Origin: Rikenellaceae bacterium
Lineage (GTDB): Bacteria > Bacteroidota > Bacteroidia > Bacteroidales > Rikenellaceae
Assembly (NCBI GenBank): GCA_031286025.1
Contig: JAITVB010000122.1
Span: forward strand, 1-7,142
Length of the DNA: 7,142 bases
Direction: 5' to 3'
Part shown: positions 6,871-7,142 of the stretch, piece after piece
Numbering within the stretch: the stretch's first letter is position 1
How the letters are laid out: every line of letters starts with the position of its first letter
Notes under the pieces: model-generated
What the model was told of the DNA's origin: nothing
What the model saw: the letters and a program-made list of their open reading frames with translations, nothing else
Database searches by the model: none
Translations under genes and position numbers: made by a program

Positions 6871-7142
6871 TTACAGGACACCGATCTCTTTCAGCACGTA
6901 GTTGGTCGAACGCACAGCAGCGGCGCTCTTTTCGAACAGCGCTTTTTCTTCGTCGGTGAGTTTCACCTCGATGATCTTTTCGATCCCGTTCTTGCCGATC
7001 ACCGCGGGAACGCCGATGCAGATGTCCTTCTGACCGTATTCGCCGTCGAGCGACACGCACGAGGGAACCACCTTCTTTTGGTCGCGCAGGATCGCTTCGA
7101 CCACGTAAGCAGCCGCAGCACCCGGGGCATACCAAGCTGAAG
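6871..7142 (-). CDS. mdh: Malate dehydrogenase, C-terminal part
   Basis: This is the last 89 or so codons of an NAD-dependent malate dehydrogenase of the lactate-dehydrogenase-like type, which interconverts malate and oxaloacetate in the cytoplasm. The gene runs off the right edge, so the Rossmann domain and catalytic His are not in the window. The visible part reads SAWYAPGAAAAYVVEAILRD, then VVPSCVSLDGEYGQKDICIGVPAVIG and a final amphipathic helix (LTDEEKALFEKSAAAVRST) ending in KEIGVL. The SAWYAPGAAAA and GEYGQKDICIGVPAVIG blocks are typical of the C-terminal substrate-binding domain. The frame continues upstream of the apparent GTG at 7104, so that codon is an internal Val and not the start. 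The stop at 6871-6873 is followed by the 22-bp hairpin. Confidence 0.93.
   Translation of the reverse strand, partial: SAWYAPGAAAAYVVEAILRDQKKVVPSCVSLDGEYGQKDICIGVPAVIGKNGIEKIIEVKLTDEEKALFEKSAAAVRSTNYVLKEIGVL

Noticed and set aside
6871..7104. Start of a short minus-strand gene at the GTG at 7104
   Set aside because: The frame is open to the window edge and reads as malate dehydrogenase before this codon, so the GTG is an internal Val.

Overview
The window looks like ordinary chromosome of a Bacteroidales bacterium. An Alistipes-like (Rikenellaceae) genome of moderately high GC is my best guess. The reasons are the protein families, the three TAnnTTTG promoter boxes typical of Bacteroidetes, and the lack of obvious Shine-Dalgarno sequences. 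I see no mobile element, CRISPR array, tRNA or rRNA, and I did not find a convincing new multi-gene system.

Layout. Bases 1-110 hold the possible tail of an upstream gene, a bulged hairpin and a likely promoter. From 111 come two overlapping plus-strand genes. The first is a DivIC/FtsB-type septum formation initiator (111-386). The second is a Gate (nucleoside recognition) family membrane protein (373-1346) whose reading frame is broken by a one-base loss (or two-base gain) near 1162. A 180-bp gap ends in the best promoter of the window (TTG 1484-1486, TAACTTTG 1507-1514). It probably drives a four-gene plus-strand run: a lipoprotein of unknown function (1544-2428), asparaginyl-tRNA synthetase asnS (2450-3847), the sigma-54 factor rpoN (3891-5321), and a six-helix membrane protein with degenerate PAP2-like features (5328-6041).

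A 14-bp perfect hairpin at 6060-6094 separates this run from a convergent minus-strand gene for a secreted DUF1287 protein (6099-6701), which has its own promoter box. Further right, a very strong 22-bp inverted repeat (6814-6860) lies just past the end of a minus-strand malate dehydrogenase gene (mdh, 6871 to beyond the window edge).

The genes are mostly housekeeping: division, translation, transcription initiation and central carbon metabolism. The points worth a second look are the frameshifted Gate protein with its internal duplication, the unknown lipoprotein leading an asnS-rpoN run, the PAP2-like protein that has lost a motif histidine, and the unusually long perfect hairpin beyond mdh.
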